Assembly (NCBI GenBank): GCA_021779435.1
Contig: JAJYAR010000212.1
Coordinates: 1 to 5,463, forward strand
Source of the DNA: a bacterium
GTDB taxonomy: Bacteria > Verrucomicrobiota > Verrucomicrobiae > JAJYAR01
Direction of reading: 5' to 3'
DNA length: 5,463 nucleotides
Made by a program: the position numbers and the translations under genes. The notes under the pieces are model-generated. The model was not told where the DNA came from, ran no database searches, and was given only the letters and a program-made list of their open reading frames with translations. Shown here piece by piece: positions 1 through 5,357 of this stretch. Numbering within the stretch: position 1 is the stretch's first letter; each line of letters starts with the position of its first letter.

Positions 1-3
1 ACC

Positions 4-79
4 GGGGCCATAGCTCAGTTGGGAGAGCGCCTGAATGGCATTCAGGAGGTCAGGGGTTCGACTCCCCTTGGCTCCACCA
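4..79 (+). tRNA. tRNA-Ala, anticodon GGC
   Basis: This is a complete 76-nt cloverleaf with encoded CCA. The acceptor arm pairs 4-10 with 69-75, the D stem pairs 13-16 with 25-28, the anticodon stem pairs 30-34 with 42-46, and the T stem pairs 52-56 with 64-68 around a TTCGACT loop. The 7-nt anticodon loop at 35-41 reads ATGGCAT, so the anticodon is GGC at 37-39, reading GCC and GCU alanine codons. The third acceptor pair is G6-T73, the G3:U70 wobble that is the established identity element for alanyl-tRNA synthetase, so structure and anticodon agree. The discriminator is A76 and CCA occupies 77-79. The gene converges on lspA across a gap of about 106 nt. Its promoter lies outside the window. 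Confidence 0.98.
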
Positions 80-117
80 TCCCCCCGCAGCCGGCGCCGA
101 CCGTAGACGCCAAGCCC

Positions 118-136
118 GATCGGCATCCGCCCGATC
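118..136. terminator. weak hairpin in the tRNA/lspA convergent gap, possible terminator
   Basis: GATCGG (118-123) and CCGATC (131-136) form a 6-bp stem around a 7-nt loop, between the convergent 3' ends of the tRNA gene and lspA. Only two T's follow on the + strand and no T run follows on the minus strand, so this is not a classical intrinsic terminator. A direct repeat GCCCGAT (114-120 and 129-135) overlaps the arms and may explain the symmetry by chance. Nothing else is visible in this short gap. Confidence 0.2.
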
Positions 137-185
137 TTCCACGCATCATCGATAGCGACAGCGGACGGCGCGGGGTCGGAGTCGC

Positions 186-692
186 TCAGGGTTGTCCGGC
201 TGTGCCGGCGGGCTGGTGTTTCGGGGCGAGAAACCCGTCGAGCGCGAGGGCCGCGACGCCGCAGACGATGGCTGCGTCGGCGACGTTGAAGACGTACCAC
301 GACCAGCCGAAGGCGTGCGCGTGGATGAAATCGACCACCGCGCCGAAGCGCAGCCTGTCGGCGACATTGCCGATGGCGCCGCCAGCGATGGCGCCAAGGG
401 CGAGCGAGACCCGGGCGCGTTCAGCCCGGCGCATCCAGGCTCCGAGCGCGATGATTATGGCGAGGGCCACGACCACGAGGAGAGGGCGCTCCGAGTCGCC
501 GAGATGGTTCAGCAGGCCGAAAGTGATGCCGCGGTTCCAGACCATGGTGAGGCTCAGCACCGGCAGAACGTCGATATGCCCTCGCGCCGGCAACAGCAGT
601 CTGTCCAGCACCCAGAACTTGCTGGCCTGATCGGCGGCGAAGACAGTGATCGCGGCGAGGATGCCGATCAACAGCGCGCGGCGCTGCGTCAT
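186..692 (-). CDS. lspA: lipoprotein signal peptidase (signal peptidase II)
   Basis: This is an inner-membrane aspartyl protease of 168 aa that removes the signal peptide from diacylglyceryl-modified prolipoproteins, acting after Lgt and before Lnt. Four membrane segments are visible at roughly residues 6-22, 70-86, 96-112 and 133-151. Family motifs appear in order: ADQASK (20-25), WNRGITFG (52-59), [16 protein letters not shown] (108-123) and FNVADAAI (135-142). Asp121 and Asp139 match the catalytic pair of the family. The frame stays open to 809, but the start is set at the ATG at 692-690, because it overlaps the ileS stop as ATGA and puts the first helix at the N-terminus; the extra upstream residues are ileS shadow. 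No clear Shine-Dalgarno sequence precedes it, which fits translational coupling to ileS. The length is usual for the family, and the tail after residue 156 is short and unremarkable. Confidence 0.97.
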   Translation of the reverse strand: MTQRRALLIGILAAITVFAADQASKFWVLDRLLLPARGHIDVLPVLSLTMVWNRGITFGLLNHLGDSERPLLVVVALAIIIALGAWMRRAERARVSLALGAIAGGAIGNVADRLRFGAVVDFIHAHAFGWSWYVFNVADAAIVCGVAALALDGFLAPKHQPAGTAGQP

Positions 693-3481
693 TCGGCAGC
701 CGCCCGGCAGACCAGGCCCGATTCGACCGCGTCCACGCAGCGGTGGCAGAGGGTCGGGTGCCGCGAGTCCGTTCCGACTTCTTCGAGGACTTTCCAGCAC
801 CGTGCGCATTTTTGCCCTGGTGCGAGATCGATCGTGGCCGGGATGTCGCCGGCGCTGAAGCGAACCTTCGAAACGATGGCAACATCGGCCCAGCTCGCTT
901 CATCGAGGAGCCCGGCCGCATCCGAGCGATCCGGCATGATGGCGATCGCCTCCAGTGACGAACGGATTTTGCCCTCCGCGCGTCGCCGCTCGATCTCCGA
1001 CGTTATGTGGAGCCGGACGGCGCGGATCTGTTCCCACTTCGCTCCCAGTGCCTCGTCCCGCCAATCTGTCGGGAGCGGGGGGAACGTCTCCAGATGCACA
1101 CTGCCCTCTGCGCCGAAGCGCGCGCTCCACGCCTCCTCGGCGGTGAAGCACAGAACCGGGGCGAGCCAAGTGCACAGGCTGCGATGGAGATGATCGAGCA
1201 CGGTGCGCGCGGCCCGACGGCGAAGACTGTCGGGTCGGTCGCAATAGAGGGTGTCCTTGCGGACGTCGAAATACAAGGCTGACAGGTCGGTGGCGCAAAA
1301 CGCATGCAGGGCCGGATAGAAGCCGGTCCAGTCGTAGGAGAGCGCGGCCTCGCGCAGCTTTGCATCGAGTTCGGTGAGCCGGTGTAGCACCCAGCGCTCG
1401 AGTTCCGGCATCTCTGCGTACGGCACGCGCTCGGCCTCGGTGAAGCCATCCAGGCAGCCCAGCAGCCAGCGCAGCGTGTTGCGCAGACGGCGATAAAGTT
1501 CGGCCTGCTGCTTGAGAATTTCGGGGCCGACGCGAAGGTCCTCGGTATTGTCGGACATCATCACCCAAAGGCGGAGGATATCGGCGCCATACTGCTTGAT
1601 GACGTCCTGCGGCGCAGTGGTGTTGCCGAGGGATTTCGACATCTTGCGGCCCTGCTCGTCGAGCACGAAGCCGTGCGTCAGAACCGCCTTGAACGGCGCG
1701 ACGCCGCGCGTGCCGACCGATTCGAGCAGTGACGAGTGGAACCAGCCGCGATGTTGATCGGAGCCCTCCAGGTAGAGATCGGCCGGCCAGGGCAGACCGC
1801 GCGCCTCCAGCACGAAGGCATGGGTCGAGCCGCTCTCGAACCAGACATCGACGATGTCCTTCACCTGCTCGTAGTCCGCGGGATCACGCCCCGGCCCGAG
1901 GAAGCGTTCCGGGGGGGAGGAATACCAGGCGTCCGCGCCCTCCGTTTCGAAGATCGCAACGATGCGCGCGACGACCTCGGGGTCGCGCAGCGGCTCGCCG
2001 CTGGCGCGATGCACGAAGACGGCGATCGGCACGCCCCAGGCGCGCTGGCGCGAGATGCACCAGTCGGGGCGCGCGGCGACCATGCTGCCGATGCGGTTGC
2101 GCCCCTGTTCCGGCACGAACTGGGTCGCCCCGATCGCGGTGAGTGCCTTTTCGCGAATCCGCCCCGGCCCGTCCATCCGGATGAACCATTGCGGCGTGGC
2201 GCGGAAGATCAGCGGCGCCTTGGAGCGCCAGGAATGCGGGTAGGAATGGACCAGCACGCCGCGCGCCACCAGCGCGCCTTGATCGGCGAGGGCGGCGCAG
2301 ACGGCATCGGCGGCCGTGTAGACGTGCAGCCCGGCAAACAGCGGCACCCACGCGTTGAAGGTGCCATCATCCCCGACGGTTTCCGGAACGTCGATGCCAT
2401 GGGCGCGGCCGAGGATGAAATCATCGTCACCATGTCCCGGCGCGACATGCACGAAGCCTGTGCCCGCCTCGGTGGTGACGAAGTCGCCGGGCAAGAGCGG
2501 CACGGCGAATTCGTATCCGAGGCCGCTTAGCGGATGGGCGCAGATCGTGCCGGCCAACTCGGCGCCGGTGAAGACGTGTTCTAGGTGGTGGGTGGTGACC
2601 CCGGCGACGTCGAGAAACGCCGGCAGCAGCGGCAACGCGACGAGCAACCGTTCGCCTGCGCGTGCGCCGGCGCTCTCCGTAGCGGTGTCCACATGCACGA
2701 GCGCGTATTCGATGTCGGGGCCGAAGGCGATCGCGCGGTTGCCTGGCATCGTCCAAGGCGTCGTCGTCCAGATCACCACGCTCGCACCTGTGAGCATGGG
2801 GGCAGCCGGGGTCACGATCGGGAAGCGCACCCAGATCGTCGTCGAGGTATGGTCGTGATATTCGACCTCGGCCTCGGCGAGCGCGGTTTTCTCCACCGGC
2901 GACCACAGCACCGGGCGCAAGCCGCGATAGAGCGCGCCATTGAGGAGGAACTTGCCGATCTCGCCTGCGATGGCGGCCTCGGCGGAAAAATCCATGGTGG
3001 CATAACGATGCGCGAAGTCGCCCTCGACGCCGAGGCGGCGGAACTCTTCCGCCTGCACGTTCATCCAGTGAGCGGCATAGGCGCGGCACTCGGCGCGGAA
3101 ATCGAGAATCGGTACCGCATCCTTGTCGCGTCCGGATTTGCGGTATTCTTCCTCGATCTTCCATTCGATCGGCAGGCCATGGCAGTCCCAGCCGGGGATA
3201 TAGTCCGCGTCGAAGCCGGCCATCTGCCGGGCGCGGTTGACGACGTCCTTCAGAATCTTGTTCAGCGCGGTGCCGATATGCAGGTTGCCGTTGGCGTAGG
3301 GCGGGCCGTCATGCAAAATGAACTTCTCGCGCCCGCGCGCAGTCGCGCGCAGCTTTGCCCAGAGGTTCATCCGCTCCCAGCGGGCCAGGATCTCGGGTTC
3401 GCGGCGCGGGAGATCGCCGCGCATTGGAAAATCCGTCCGCGGCAGGAACACGGTGTCGCGGTAGTCCTGGGTCTCGGTCAT
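689..3481 (-). CDS. ileS: isoleucine--tRNA ligase
   Basis: This is a cytoplasmic class Ia aminoacyl-tRNA synthetase of 930 aa that activates isoleucine with ATP, charges tRNA-Ile and edits misactivated valine. The Rossmann signature [18 protein letters not shown] (58-75) carries the HIGH-type motif as HIGT (68-71). GWDCHGLP follows at 97-104. The CP1 editing insert, about 195-400, shows TTTPWT (239-244) and GHGDDDF (349-355), the latter holding the expected editing aspartate. CISRQRAWG (475-483), DVWFESG (545-551) and EGSDQHRGW (572-580) precede KMSKS (613-617). A helical anticodon-binding domain covers about 690-850. A C-terminal zinc-binding module has Cys892, Cys895, Cys912 and Cys915. Length and domain order are those of complete bacterial IleS. 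The ATG at 3481-3479 has a modest purine-rich site, GAAAG (3492-3488), 6 nt upstream. The stop overlaps the lspA start by 4 nt. Confidence 0.98.
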   Translation of the reverse strand: MTETQDYRDTVFLPRTDFPMRGDLPRREPEILARWERMNLWAKLRATARGREKFILHDGPPYANGNLHIGTALNKILKDVVNRARQMAGFDADYIPGWDCHGLPIEWKIEEEYRKSGRDKDAVPILDFRAECRAYAAHWMNVQAEEFRRLGVEGDFAHRYATMDFSAEAAIAGEIGKFLLNGALYRGLRPVLWSPVEKTALAEAEVEYHDHTSTTIWVRFPIVTPAAPMLTGASVVIWTTTPWTMPGNRAIAFGPDIEYALVHVDTATESAGARAGERLLVALPLLPAFLDVAGVTTHHLEHVFTGAELAGTICAHPLSGLGYEFAVPLLPGDFVTTEAGTGFVHVAPGHGDDDFILGRAHGIDVPETVGDDGTFNAWVPLFAGLHVYTAADAVCAALADQGALVARGVLVHSYPHSWRSKAPLIFRATPQWFIRMDGPGRIREKALTAIGATQFVPEQGRNRIGSMVAARPDWCISRQRAWGVPIAVFVHRASGEPLRDPEVVARIVAIFETEGADAWYSSPPERFLGPGRDPADYEQVKDIVDVWFESGSTHAFVLEARGLPWPADLYLEGSDQHRGWFHSSLLESVGTRGVAPFKAVLTHGFVLDEQGRKMSKSLGNTTAPQDVIKQYGADILRLWVMMSDNTEDLRVGPEILKQQAELYRRLRNTLRWLLGCLDGFTEAERVPYAEMPELERWVLHRLTELDAKLREAALSYDWTGFYPALHAFCATDLSALYFDVRKDTLYCDRPDSLRRRAARTVLDHLHRSLCTWLAPVLCFTAEEAWSARFGAEGSVHLETFPPLPTDWRDEALGAKWEQIRAVRLHITSEIERRRAEGKIRSSLEAIAIMPDRSDAAGLLDEASWADVAIVSKVRFSAGDIPATIDLAPGQKCARCWKVLEEVGTDSRHPTLCHRCVDAVESGLVCRAAAE

Positions 3482-3596
3482 CTGGGTCTTTCGCAGGCGG
3501 GATGGGGATCGGCCGGAGCGGGCGCGCGACGAGGCCGGACCGGGTCAGGCGGCCGGGGAGGGAATTCGCGCGCGGCAGGGCTCCGACATGGGCGGG

Positions 3597-3626
3597 ACTA
3601 TGCGGAGCGGGGTGCCTGGCGGTCAA
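3597..3626 (-). promoter_or_regulatory. candidate sigma-70-type promoter for ileS-lspA
   Basis: On the minus strand, TTGACC (3626-3621) matches the -35 consensus at 5 of 6 positions. After an 18-nt spacer comes CATAGT (3602-3597), matching the -10 consensus at 4 of 6. Transcription would start near 3590 and leave a leader of about 108 nt before the ileS ATG. Position and direction make sense, but the -10 is imperfect, the spacer is one longer than optimal and such matches also arise by chance. Confidence 0.4.
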
Positions 3627-3696
3627 GCGTCCGAAATGGACCATCGTCGGGAGCGATCCGGCGCCGAAACGCGTCATGCTGTCGTCAGCGAACCGG

Positions 3697-3708
3697 GATA
3701 GCACTATC
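3697..3708. repeat. short inverted repeat GATAG-CA-CTATC
   Basis: A 5-bp inverted repeat with a 2-nt centre sits in the ribF-ileS spacer, about 70 nt upstream of the candidate ileS -35. Its size and symmetry would suit a small dimeric DNA-binding protein. No known regulator is recognised and chance occurrence is possible. Confidence 0.2.
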
Positions 3709-3821
3709 ACCTAGCCGGGGCTGTTGCTGGATTATCGCCTTTGAGCTGGGATTTTAGGCCATAATGATGATCGGGCCTGCCATCCTCCTCGGCATCGCGT
3801 CGGCGGGGACGGCGGAGAAGT

Positions 3822-3850
3822 GGGCCGGTGGCCAAGAGGGCCGCCGGCCC
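3822..3850. terminator. strong GC hairpin downstream of ribF, possible terminator or attenuator
   Basis: GGGCCGGTGGCC (3822-3833) and GGCCGCCGGCCC (3839-3850) form a 12-position stem around a 5-nt loop (AAGAG on the + strand). As + strand RNA all 12 positions pair, one as U-G. As minus-strand RNA, the direction of ribF, the same position becomes an A/C mismatch and 11 pairs remain. It lies about 75 nt past the ribF stop, where a terminator would be expected. No T run follows on either strand (the minus strand continues ACTTCTCC), so a canonical intrinsic terminator is not shown. It could instead protect the ribF 3' end, or cause pausing or partial read-through into ileS. Confidence 0.4.
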
Positions 3851-3923
3851 CGCCCGTGATCGTGCGGCCAAAGCCGAGAAACCGGCGTTGGTACCGGACC
3901 ATCATGATGATTTGCGGGCTGGA

Positions 3924-4859
3924 TCAGTCGATGCCGAGCAGCGCGCGGGCCTCGGCGACATCGGCGGCGATCTGGGTCTTCAGCTGATCGAGCCCGGAGA
4001 ATTTCCGCTCCGGGCGCAGAAAGGCGTGCAGCGCGACGGATGCCTCCGCCCCGTAGAGATCACCTTCGAAATCAAACAGATGCGCCTCAAGCCGGCTTTC
4101 GAGCGAGCGGCTCACGGTCGGCCGGCGGCCGATATTCGCCACACCCGGGTAGGTCGCGCCGTTCGGAAGCGTCACCGTGACCGCATAGACGCCCCGGGCC
4201 GGTTCGAGATGGCGGCCGAGGGGGATATTCGCGGTCGGGAAGCCGATCGTCCGGCCGCGCGCGTCGCCGTGCGCGACGACGCCGCGAATGGACCAGTTCC
4301 GCCCGAGTTCGGCCGCGGCCCGCTCCGGGTATCCGTCCTGCAGCAACCGTCGGATGCGCGAGGCCGAGATCGGACCCTGCGCGTCGGCCAGCGGCGGCAC
4401 CACGGTGAGGCCGATGCCGCGCGCCTCCGCCTGCGTCGCGAGAAACCCGATATCGCCGCCGCGGCGGTGGCCGAAGGCGAAATCGACCCCGCACGCCAGG
4501 TGTCGCGCCCCCAATGCCCCGGCCAGAACATCGCTGACGAACGCCTCGGCGGTGAGCGCGCTGAAGGACCAGTCGAACGCGATCTCGAAGATCGTCTGCA
4601 CACCGAGCTGCGCGAGGGCGGCGGCCTTTTCAGCGGCGAGAGTCAGGCGGAATGGGGGGTCTTCGGGGCGGAACAGTTCGCGAGGGTGCGGCTCGAAGGT
4701 CAGCACCGCAAGCGCGGCGTCCGGCCGCGCCGCGTGAGCCGCGCGCACCACGCTGGCGTGCCCGAGATGGACCCCGTCGAAATTTCCGAGCGCGACCGAC
4801 GCTCCGCGTGCCGAGGCGGGGACCGCCCGCCAATCCCGATAGACCGGAATGTCCTGCAT
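3924..4859 (-). CDS. ribF: bifunctional riboflavin kinase / FMN adenylyltransferase
   Basis: This cytoplasmic 311-aa enzyme phosphorylates riboflavin to FMN and then adenylylates FMN to FAD. The N-terminal nucleotidyltransferase domain (about 15-175) shows GNFDGVHLGH (25-34) with the HxGH-type nucleotide-binding motif, FEPHPRELF (55-63), GVDFAFGHRRGGD (124-136) and ISASRIRRLL (164-173). The C-terminal riboflavin kinase domain (about 185-308) shows GRTIGFPTANI (202-212) with the PTAN metal/phosphate motif, GVYAV (223-227), GVANIGRRPTV (239-249), EAHLFDFEGDLYG (258-270) and LRPERKF (281-287). Both domains and their signature residues are present and the length is normal for bacterial RibF. The start is the ATG at 4859-4857, with AAGG (4868-4865) 5 nt upstream. 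ribF-ileS-lspA is a widespread conserved order. I found no compelling promoter upstream of it. Confidence 0.97.
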   Translation of the reverse strand: MQDIPVYRDWRAVPASARGASVALGNFDGVHLGHASVVRAAHAARPDAALAVLTFEPHPRELFRPEDPPFRLTLAAEKAAALAQLGVQTIFEIAFDWSFSALTAEAFVSDVLAGALGARHLACGVDFAFGHRRGGDIGFLATQAEARGIGLTVVPPLADAQGPISASRIRRLLQDGYPERAAAELGRNWSIRGVVAHGDARGRTIGFPTANIPLGRHLEPARGVYAVTVTLPNGATYPGVANIGRRPTVSRSLESRLEAHLFDFEGDLYGAEASVALHAFLRPERKFSGLDQLKTQIAADVAEARALLGID

Positions 4860-5049
4860 GTCAGCCTTGCCAAATTTAGAGCCAGCCGACGCCGGCGATC
4901 CGATCTCGCATCAGGCCCGCCCGGTCTGCCGTATTGCGAGCGTCATGACCGTGATTGTCAGATAACTGAAACAAATGCGGAATTCAAAAACCCGGTGATC
5001 CCGCAGGGCCGCGGCCCACGGCGCAGGTCAGCCTAACCGCTCATCCGCA

Positions 5050-5064
5050 CTGTTGCAAGAACAG
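5050..5064. repeat. inverted repeat CTGTT-N5-AACAG
   Basis: 5-bp arms (5050-5054 and 5060-5064) are separated by GCAAG, about 50 nt upstream of the candidate sRNA -35 element. The spacing differs by one from the enterobacterial LexA box (CTGT-N8-ACAG), and alphaproteobacterial LexA uses GTTC-N7-GTTC, so no known regulator is assigned. It is a possible operator only. Confidence 0.2.
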
Positions 5065-5071
5065 CACAGCG

Positions 5072-5092
5072 CTCGGCTCGCATGCGAGCGAG
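5072..5092. promoter_or_regulatory. 14-bp perfect palindrome upstream of the candidate sRNA
   Basis: GCTCGCATGCGAGC (5076-5089) is perfectly self-complementary. CTC (5072-5074) and GAG (5090-5092) extend the symmetry with one bulged G at 5075. It ends about 25 nt before the candidate sRNA -35 element, a position suited to an activator or repressor dimer. It could also fold if transcribed. The regulator is unknown. Confidence 0.35.
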
Positions 5093-5116
5093 ACCGCTGC
5101 ACTGCACAAATATCCC

Positions 5117-5144
5117 TTGCACCGCCGCCGCGGGCGCTTATCAT
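5117..5144 (+). promoter_or_regulatory. candidate promoter of the sRNA
   Basis: TATCAT (5139-5144) matches the -10 consensus at 5 of 6 positions. It is preceded at 16 nt by TTGCAC (5117-5122), which keeps the TTG core that dominates alphaproteobacterial -35 elements but matches the E. coli hexamer at only 3 of 6. Initiation would fall near 5150-5152, exactly where the 5' hairpin of the candidate sRNA begins. That agreement is the main reason to take the weak -35 seriously. Confidence 0.5.
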
Positions 5145-5150
5145 CATGGA

Positions 5151-5230
5151 CGTAGGGCGCGCTCAGCGCGTCCTGCATTCTTGGACGTTTCCTCCCTAAA
5201 CTTGGCGGCGCTCAGCGCCGCCATTTTTTT
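5151..5230 (+). ncRNA. candidate small RNA of about 80 nt with an anti-Shine-Dalgarno segment
   Basis: This is an inferred intergenic transcript, bounded by a candidate promoter and a strong intrinsic terminator, with no protein gene on this strand to be terminated. The 5' part folds into an 11-bp hairpin (5152-5162 with 5166-5176, loop TCA, two G-U pairs). The middle (5177-5202) is mostly unpaired and carries TTTCCTCCCT (5188-5197), complementary to Shine-Dalgarno sequences; a weak GTTT/AAAC stem (5187-5190 with 5198-5201) would display CCTCCCT in a 7-nt loop. The 3' end is the terminator hairpin plus seven T's. This architecture resembles alphaproteobacterial trans-acting sRNAs with CCUCC loops, such as the suhB/alpha-r14 family (Rfam RF00519). 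That resemblance is from memory and untested. Such RNAs usually repress translation by pairing with ribosome-binding sites. Confidence 0.6.
5203..5230 (+). terminator. intrinsic (Rho-independent) terminator
   Basis: GGCGGCGC (5204-5211), loop TCA (5212-5214) and GCGCCGCC (5215-5222) form a perfect 8-bp GC stem, extended by T5203-A5223. Seven T's follow at 5224-5230. This is a textbook terminator for + strand transcription. The minus strand lacks a T run on the other side, so it acts in one direction. No + strand protein gene lies upstream within the window, which points to a short non-coding transcript. It also insulates the methyltransferase gene from upstream transcription. Confidence 0.9.
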
Positions 5231-5257
5231 GCCCCGATTCGCGAGCCCGACCCGGGG

Positions 5258-5263
5258 TATAAC
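5258..5263 (+). promoter_or_regulatory. possible -10 element for the methyltransferase gene
   Basis: TATAAC matches the -10 consensus at 5 of 6 positions in otherwise GC-rich DNA, just after the terminator. It would give a leader of about 88 nt. No acceptable -35 hexamer sits 16-18 nt upstream, so an activator or another sigma factor might be involved, or the match may be fortuitous. Confidence 0.35.
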
Positions 5264-5289
5264 GGATGTCGTGCTCTTTGGAAATCCGC

Positions 5290-5306
5290 GGTGCCGGCAG
5301 GTGCCG
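5290..5306 (+). repeat. direct repeat GGTGCCG spaced by one helical turn
   Basis: GGTGCCG occurs at 5290-5296 and again at 5300-5306, a 10-bp period, in the leader of the methyltransferase gene. Same-face spacing is typical of tandem protein-binding half sites. No regulator is recognised, and short GC repeats are common in such genomes. Confidence 0.25.
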
Positions 5307-5307
5307 A

Positions 5308-5321
5308 AAGCCGATCGGCTT
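5308..5321. promoter_or_regulatory. 14-bp perfect palindrome in the methyltransferase leader
   Basis: AAGCCGATCGGCTT is perfectly self-complementary and lies about 37 nt before the methyltransferase start and downstream of the possible -10. It could be an operator. In RNA the centre cannot close as a tight hairpin without losing some pairs. The regulator is unknown. Confidence 0.3.
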
Positions 5322-5340
5322 GGCCGCATCGGGCGCGGCC
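5322..5340 (+). promoter_or_regulatory. hairpin abutting the methyltransferase ribosome-binding site
   Basis: GGCCGC (5322-5327) and GCGGCC (5335-5340) form a 6-bp stem around a 7-nt loop. The stem ends only three nucleotides before the AGGAGG ribosome-binding site (5344-5349). It leaves that site free as drawn, but neighbouring alternative folds could mask it, so a translational control role is possible. Confidence 0.25.
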
Positions 5341-5343
5341 GGC

Positions 5344-5349
5344 AGGAGG
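5344..5349 (+). promoter_or_regulatory. strong Shine-Dalgarno site that decides the methyltransferase start
   Basis: AGGAGG is a full consensus site, 8 nt before the ATG at 5358 and only 4 nt before the competing ATG at 5354. The latter frame reaches a stop after about 26 codons, so 5358 is chosen. The core GGAGG is complementary to the CCTCC in the candidate sRNA. Confidence 0.85.
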
Positions 5350-5357
5350 GGCCATGC

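Larger units (their letters stand above)
3482..3923. other. 442-nt non-coding spacer between ribF and ileS
   Basis: No convincing gene lies here on either strand. The spacer is long for a ribF-ileS pair, which often sits closer. It holds a 12-bp GC hairpin about 75 nt past the ribF stop (3822-3850), a short inverted repeat (3697-3708) and a promoter-like pair facing ileS (3597-3626). GC-rich CCGG-type self-complementary patches near 3510-3560 could fold in several ways in an ileS leader RNA. I see no T-box features such as a specifier loop or an antiterminator TGGN box with a T-run terminator. My inference is that the spacer separates ribF transcription from ileS-lspA, at least in part. Confidence 0.6.
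4860..5116. other. non-coding region upstream of ribF and of the candidate sRNA
   Basis: No gene is supported here on either strand. The region must hold the ribF promoter on the minus strand unless that lies further upstream, but no -35/-10 pair stands out. CTGACA-like and TTGAAT-like hexamers occur on the minus strand without matching -10 boxes. The region is locally AT-richer around 4950-4990 than its surroundings, as regulatory DNA often is. It contains several small palindromes: GTCATGAC, TCAG-N4-CTGA, GGGCCGCGGCCC at 5006-5017, and the longer symmetric elements listed separately. Confidence 0.5.

Noticed and set aside
19..630. 203-codon + strand frame beginning inside the tRNA
   Set aside because: It starts within the tRNA-Ala gene and then runs antisense to lspA. 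It is a chance open frame.
693..809. Longer LspA with 39 extra N-terminal residues
   Set aside because: The extension is Arg/Pro-rich, lies entirely within ileS in another frame and would bury the first membrane helix. The ATGA overlap start fits the family length.
192..1193. 333-codon + strand frame opposite lspA and the end of ileS
   Set aside because: It is the reverse-strand shadow of two recognised genes, spans their boundary and has no family resemblance.
3482..3600. T-box riboswitch in the ileS leader
   Set aside because: T-boxes control synthetase genes mainly in Firmicutes and some Actinobacteria. No specifier loop or TGG-containing antiterminator with a T-run terminator could be found.
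2585..3757. 390-codon open frame on the + strand opposite ileS
   Set aside because: It is antisense to a highly conserved region of ileS, low in complexity and without a domain or a credible ribosome-binding site.
3764..3859. 31-codon + strand ORF with a hydrophobic start (MMIGPAILLGIASAG)
   Set aside because: It looks briefly like a small secreted or membrane peptide, but it has no clear Shine-Dalgarno site, ends inside the GC hairpin and becomes Arg/Pro-rich. Without conservation data it cannot be supported.
3828..5036. 402-codon open frame on the + strand opposite ribF, starting GTG
   Set aside because: It lies antisense to a ribF with all family motifs, its composition (Arg, Ala, Gly, Asp) is that of a shadow of GC-rich coding DNA, and it has no recognisable domain. 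Its first part only covers the ribF-ileS spacer hairpin.
5050..5064. LexA/SOS-like box CTGTT-N5-AACAG
   Set aside because: The spacing is one nucleotide short of the enterobacterial box, and alphaproteobacterial LexA recognises GTTC-N7-GTTC, which is absent.
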